Part shown: piece after piece, positions 60,375 through 64,000 of the stretch
Position numbering within the stretch: position 1 is the first letter of the stretch
Layout of the letters: every line of letters begins with the position of its first letter
Assembly (NCBI GenBank): GCA_023614405.1
Contig: CM042697.1
Span: forward strand, 190,587,189 to 190,651,188
Direction: 5' to 3'
DNA length: 64,000 nucleotides
Source: Avena insularis
Taxonomy: Eukaryota > Streptophyta > Magnoliopsida > Poales > Poaceae
Made by a program: the position numbers and the translations under genes
The notes under the pieces: model-generated
Databases searched by the model: none
Told to the model about the DNA's origin: nothing
Seen by the model: the letters and a program-made list of their open reading frames with translations, nothing else

Positions 60375-62319
60375 AAGGATTTCCAAGTGTATGTGATAAT
60401 TCTCGGTGTACTTGGGAGTGTGCTGATGCAAGATGGGAGAGTGGTGTCATATGCCTCGCGGCAACTTAAACACCATGAGAGGATTTATCCCATGCATGAC
60501 TTGGAATTAGCATCGATTGTGCATGCGCTCAAAGTATGGAGGAACTACCTAATGGGGAAACACTGTGATGTGTACACCGACCACAAGAGCCTGAAATACA
60601 TATTTACACAGAAGGAACTGAACATGAGGCAAAGGAGATGGTTGGAACTTATTAAGGATTATGATATGAATCTGCAATACCACCCAGGAAAAGCCAATGT
60701 AGTAGCAGATGCTCTGAGACGGAAGGTCTATGCCAATGGATTGACTGTTGGGGAATTGCCCGAGGATTTGTGCAAGCAATTCAAGGACCTTAGACTGGAG
60801 GTAGTGTCTGAAGGATATTTGGCAGCAATGGAAGTCCAACCAACGCTACAGGACATGATCAGGAAGGCTCAGGTAGGAGACAAGGAAATAGAGGAGATAA
60901 AGGAAAAGATGAAGGAAAATCGAGAAAAGGATATTCGCGAGGATGAGCATGGTACCTTGTGGTATGGTGATCGTTTGTGTGTACCCAGCGACCCGGAGAT
61001 AAGGAAGCTGATTCTGCAGGAAGCTCATGACTCGCCATACTCCATACATCCAGGCAATACAAAGATGTATATGGATTTGAAAGGCAGGTTTTGGTGGAAC
61101 AACATGAAGGGATACATCGCCAAGCATATTACCCTATGTGATGTATGTAGCCGAGTGAAGGCGGAACACCAGAAGCCAGCAGGACTACTACAACCATTGC
61201 CCGTGCGGGATTGGAAGTGGGATAGAGTGGGAATGGATTTTATCACAGGACTGCCCAGGACCAGGTCGGGATACGACTCCATTTGGGTAGTGGTCGACCA
61301 TTTGACCAAGGTAGCCACTTTATACCGGTGAAGACGACCTACACGAGTGCAAAGTTGGCAAAGATTTATATGGACAGAATTGTGTGCCTATATGGAGTTC
61401 CTAAGGGCATTGTATCAGATAGAGGCACCCAATTTACCTCACACTTTTGGCGCCAGCTGCACGAGTCACTGGGGACTAGGTTGGATTTTAGCACCGCATT
61501 TCACCCCTGCATCGATGGATGACCGAGAGGGTAAATCAGATTTTGGAGGATATGCTGAGAGCTTGCGCTTTGGCTCATGGTTCTAGTTGGGATGAGAATT
61601 TGCCGTATGCTGAGTTTTCCTACAACAACAGCTATCAAACCAGCATCAAGACGTCACCGTTCGATGTGCTATATGGGAAACGGTGTCGGACACCATTGCT
61701 ATGGGATGGAGTAGGAGAACGTCAGCTGTTTGGACCTGATTTGATCAAGGACGCTGAGGAGAAGGTCGCCTTGATTAGGGACAGGCTGAAGGTAGCACAA
61801 TCAAGGCAGAAGAGCTACGCTGACGCCAAGCGCAAGGAAGTGGTGTATGAGGTAGGTGATAGAGCATACCTCAGAGTGTCTCCACTGCGTGGAATTAAGA
61901 GGTTTGGAATCAAGGGTAAGCTGGCACCTCGGTTTATTGGACCATATCGGCTCTTAGCACGCAAAGGAGAGGTTGCTTATCAATTGGAGTTGCCAGAGGC
62001 TCTGTCCGCTGTCCACAATGTTTTCCACGTGTCCCAGTTGAAGAAGTGCCATCCGGAGATGGTGGATACAACATTGAGAGACACTGTGCCACTAGAGGAG
62101 GTTTAGCTTGAGAATGACTTGACCTATGAGGAGAAACCGTTCAAGATACTGGAGACAGCGGAGAGGATTACCCATACCACGACGATCAGGTTTTGCAAGG
62201 TGCAATGGAGCCACCACACCGAAGAGGAAGCCACTTGGGAGCGTTAGGATGACCTCCGAGAGGACTACCCGCACCTATTTGCTAGCCACGCCGAATCTCG
62301 GGGACGAGATTCATCTTAA
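60375..62319 (+). pseudogene. pol: Gypsy RNase H and integrase, copy 2
   Basis: Continues the frame after the TAG: RNase H ([31 protein letters not shown]), the integrase zinc-binding region ([16 protein letters not shown]) and MDFITGLP. The same missing base as copy 1 shifts the frame near 61318. A second lesion at about 61505-61522 damages the HPQTDG motif (reads HPCIDG followed by TGA). The rest from 61519 (TERVNQILEDMLRACAL) is open to a TAG at 62104-62106, and another TAG is at 62245-62247 in the chromodomain-like end. Integrase cannot be made. Confidence 0.92.
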
Positions 62320-62327
62320 GGGGGTTA
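62318..62327 (+). promoter_or_regulatory. Polypurine tract, Gypsy copy 2
   Basis: AAGGGGGTTA upstream of LTR 3, as for copy 1. Confidence 0.8.
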
Positions 62328-62331
62328 TTAT

Positions 62332-64000
62332 TGTCACATCCCAAATTTTAGATTTGGTACTGCATAACATTCATGGCATTTCATCATGATCATCCTTGCA
62401 AAATTTCGGTTTGAAAAGGTTTTGGCAAAACAAACCACTTGCATTTGCATTTTGACACCTACACATGAATGCTTGGTTTTTCCATGCTACTACGAAAAAA
62501 TTATATTTTGGTGGTATGGAGGGAACAGTTGCATAGAGGGTTCCGCCACGAACCCGTAGCACTTTGAATCGCCCGAATCGGAGCCTTGTAGCAAAAGATA
62601 TTGCAATCTGAAATTTTGACAAGAATCTAGACAGTTCAGATATATTCAGATAAGAATTTCGTCAGGAAAAAGAAAAGAAAAGAAAAACAAAAAAAAGAGA
62701 CAACAGCGGTAGCGAAAAGCCTGCCTGGCTGCTGGCCTAGCCACGGCAAGAAGAGCAACGCTGGCCAGCCGCCAAAGAAGACGCTGGCCACATGGCCAAG
62801 CGGATAACCATCGCCGGCAACCACCGCCCCACCACTGGGCCTGTCAACCTGAGCGCACGGACGCTGAGGCCGACTTGGCCGTGACCACCGACCTCGCGCG
62901 CCGCCCGCGACCCCCCCTCTTAGATCCCTAACCCTCCTCTCCTAAACCCCCCGAATATCTCCACCTAAACCGCCTCCAATCTCCGGCGATTTCTCGCCGG
63001 AGTCCGCAGCCGCCGCCGCCACCCTTGCCGCGGTAAGTCACTGCCGCCGCCGCTCGCGCCTTCCCCACGCCTCGCCCGCCACCCGCCGACATCGCCGGCC
63101 ACCGCTGACCTCCGCCTCCTCGCCTCGCAGGCCCCCGACGCGCCACCTGATGTCGCCCGTGCTCGCCGACGCGCCGCCCGAGCTCCAGCCGGCCGCCGCG
63201 CTCGACCCCGTGCTCGCCGACCGCCACTGCCGCCAAGAAAAGCTCCGCCGCCATGCCATCGACCCCGTACGCCGCCCAGCCGCCGCCAGGTCTCGCCGGA
63301 GCCGCCGCCCCGACGCCACCCGACGCCGCCGGTGAGCTCTCCCCCTCGCGTGCCTCCCCTGCCCTTTGATCCCGATCCAACGGTCCAGATGGACCGTGGA
63401 AAATTCAACCCTGGCAGTTGACCAGTCAGCCGCCACGTCAGCTGCCACGCAGTTGCAGTCAACAGTCAACTTTGACTATATGTTTTTAATTCGATTTAAA
63501 TTGGCAGAAAATAAGTAAAACTTGTAAAATTCATATCTTTATATCTACTAGGCCAAAAATTGCAAATAAAATATGTATGGATTCAGTGTCTCACGTAGCA
63601 TATTGCTGTATAGTTTCTTTAGGCTTTTACAGCAAGGTTTTGCCTCAGTTAATTAAATGAGTTAATGCACTTTTTAGAGTAATAAATTCATAGAATAAGT
63701 TCTGTAACTCCAAAAATTGCAAATAAGGTGTCCCTGGATTCAGTAGAACAATAGGATTAATGAATTAAAAAGTTAGGCTTATAGTACTGGTTTTGGCAGA
63801 ACCTATGCAAAGGCTTTCTGGAGTATTTTAATTACCTAGGGCTTTATACAAAACCTTTTTGAGAAATTCCAATTGGTACTGACTCTATTTTGAGTTGCCT
63901 ACACAGTGGAAATGTTTCAAGATTTTACAAACAGTATGTTAGCAGTGGCTAATTATTTAGTTTCTAGCTCTATTGTTTGAGCATTATAAATTGCATGCCT
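62332..64000 (+). repeat. Tandem Gypsy LTR 3 (cut by window end)
   Basis: Begins TGTCACATCCC like the other two and follows them closely in its AT-rich parts. The GC-rich block 62702-62860 is specific to this LTR, and the TATA-like TTATACCCC is TTAGATCCC here. About 1.3 kb of the LTR lies beyond the window. Confidence 0.9.

Larger units (their letters stand above)
45338..64000 (+). mobile_element. Tandem Tekay-like Gypsy array: LTR-internal-LTR-internal-LTR
   Basis: Three LTRs in the same orientation (45338-48305, 53232-56132, 62332 to beyond the end) alternate with two internal regions. Each internal region has its own primer site, upstream ORF, gag-pol and polypurine tract. Pol order is protease, RT, RNase H, integrase, so it is Gypsy. 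Integrase ends in chromodomain-like sequence (KVQWSHHTEEEATWEREDDL), as in the Tekay chromovirus lineage. ATCGG precedes the first LTR; the far flank is unseen. Confidence 0.9.

Noticed and set aside
1..64000. tRNA, rRNA, microRNA or defined host protein gene
   Set aside because: Nothing with a supportable cloverleaf, rRNA core or intact non-transposon domain was seen by reading; a computed scan would be needed to exclude small RNA genes.

Overview
This is grass nuclear DNA made almost wholly of transposable elements. No conventional host gene, tRNA, rRNA or CRISPR array could be supported. A Copia LTR beginning TGTTGGAGATATGCCC with iMet primer site, a CACTA transposon with AGTCCCGG subterminal repeats, Tekay-like chromodomain Gypsy elements with roughly 3 kb LTRs and an antisense Transposase_28-type gene together point to a large Pooideae genome (wheat, barley, oat or ryegrass relatives). 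Species cannot be fixed from the sequence alone.

Left part (1-14682). A sense L1-like LINE (1-1955 and 10960-12140) is split by a Copia element of the Angela/BARE/WIS type (1956-10959) with an exact TTGTA target duplication; the LINE reading frame continues across the insertion. Beyond the LINE poly-A tail lies a decayed antisense Transposase_28-like gene (14356 down to about 12150) carrying a 60-bp tandem repeat.

Middle part (14683-36934). An old antisense Copia element runs from 14683 past the right side and is cut three times. A 12.6 kb CACTA element (18882-31443, CAT duplication) sits in its gag-pre-integrase/integrase region. An apparent solo Gypsy-type LTR (31686-35019) sits between its protease and gag-pre-integrase regions. 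An antisense gag-only Gypsy element begins in its leader at 36935. The CACTA carries two leftward genes: a TNP2 transposase pseudogene (30620-27392), and an intron-containing TNP1/ORF1-like gene with a Transposase_24 region and a Ulp1-like tail (about 23890-19437). Hairpin-forming and tandem repeats lie between them.

Right part (36935-64000). The gag-only Gypsy (LTRs at 36935-40441 and 42529-45337, the second interrupted) encodes a Gag with zinc knuckle but no pol. Into its second LTR is inserted a sense Tekay-like Gypsy array, LTR-internal-LTR-internal-LTR (45338 to beyond the window). Each internal region has an extra open reading frame upstream of gag, with coiled-coil and acidic segments. 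The more complete copy encodes Gag, protease, RT, RNase H and integrase; chromodomain sequence is clear in the first copy. Both copies share one nonsense codon and one frameshift.

Relative order of insertion follows from nesting: antisense Copia first, then CACTA, solo LTR and gag-only Gypsy in it, and then the tandem Gypsy inside the gag-only Gypsy. None of the elements looks able to encode a full set of intact proteins. The points most worth a second look are the ORF upstream of gag with a conserved splice-acceptor-like site at the gag start, the tandem LTR array with shared pol lesions and an LTR block that differs in every copy, the gag-only relative, and the double loss of catalytic residues in the Ulp1-like domain.
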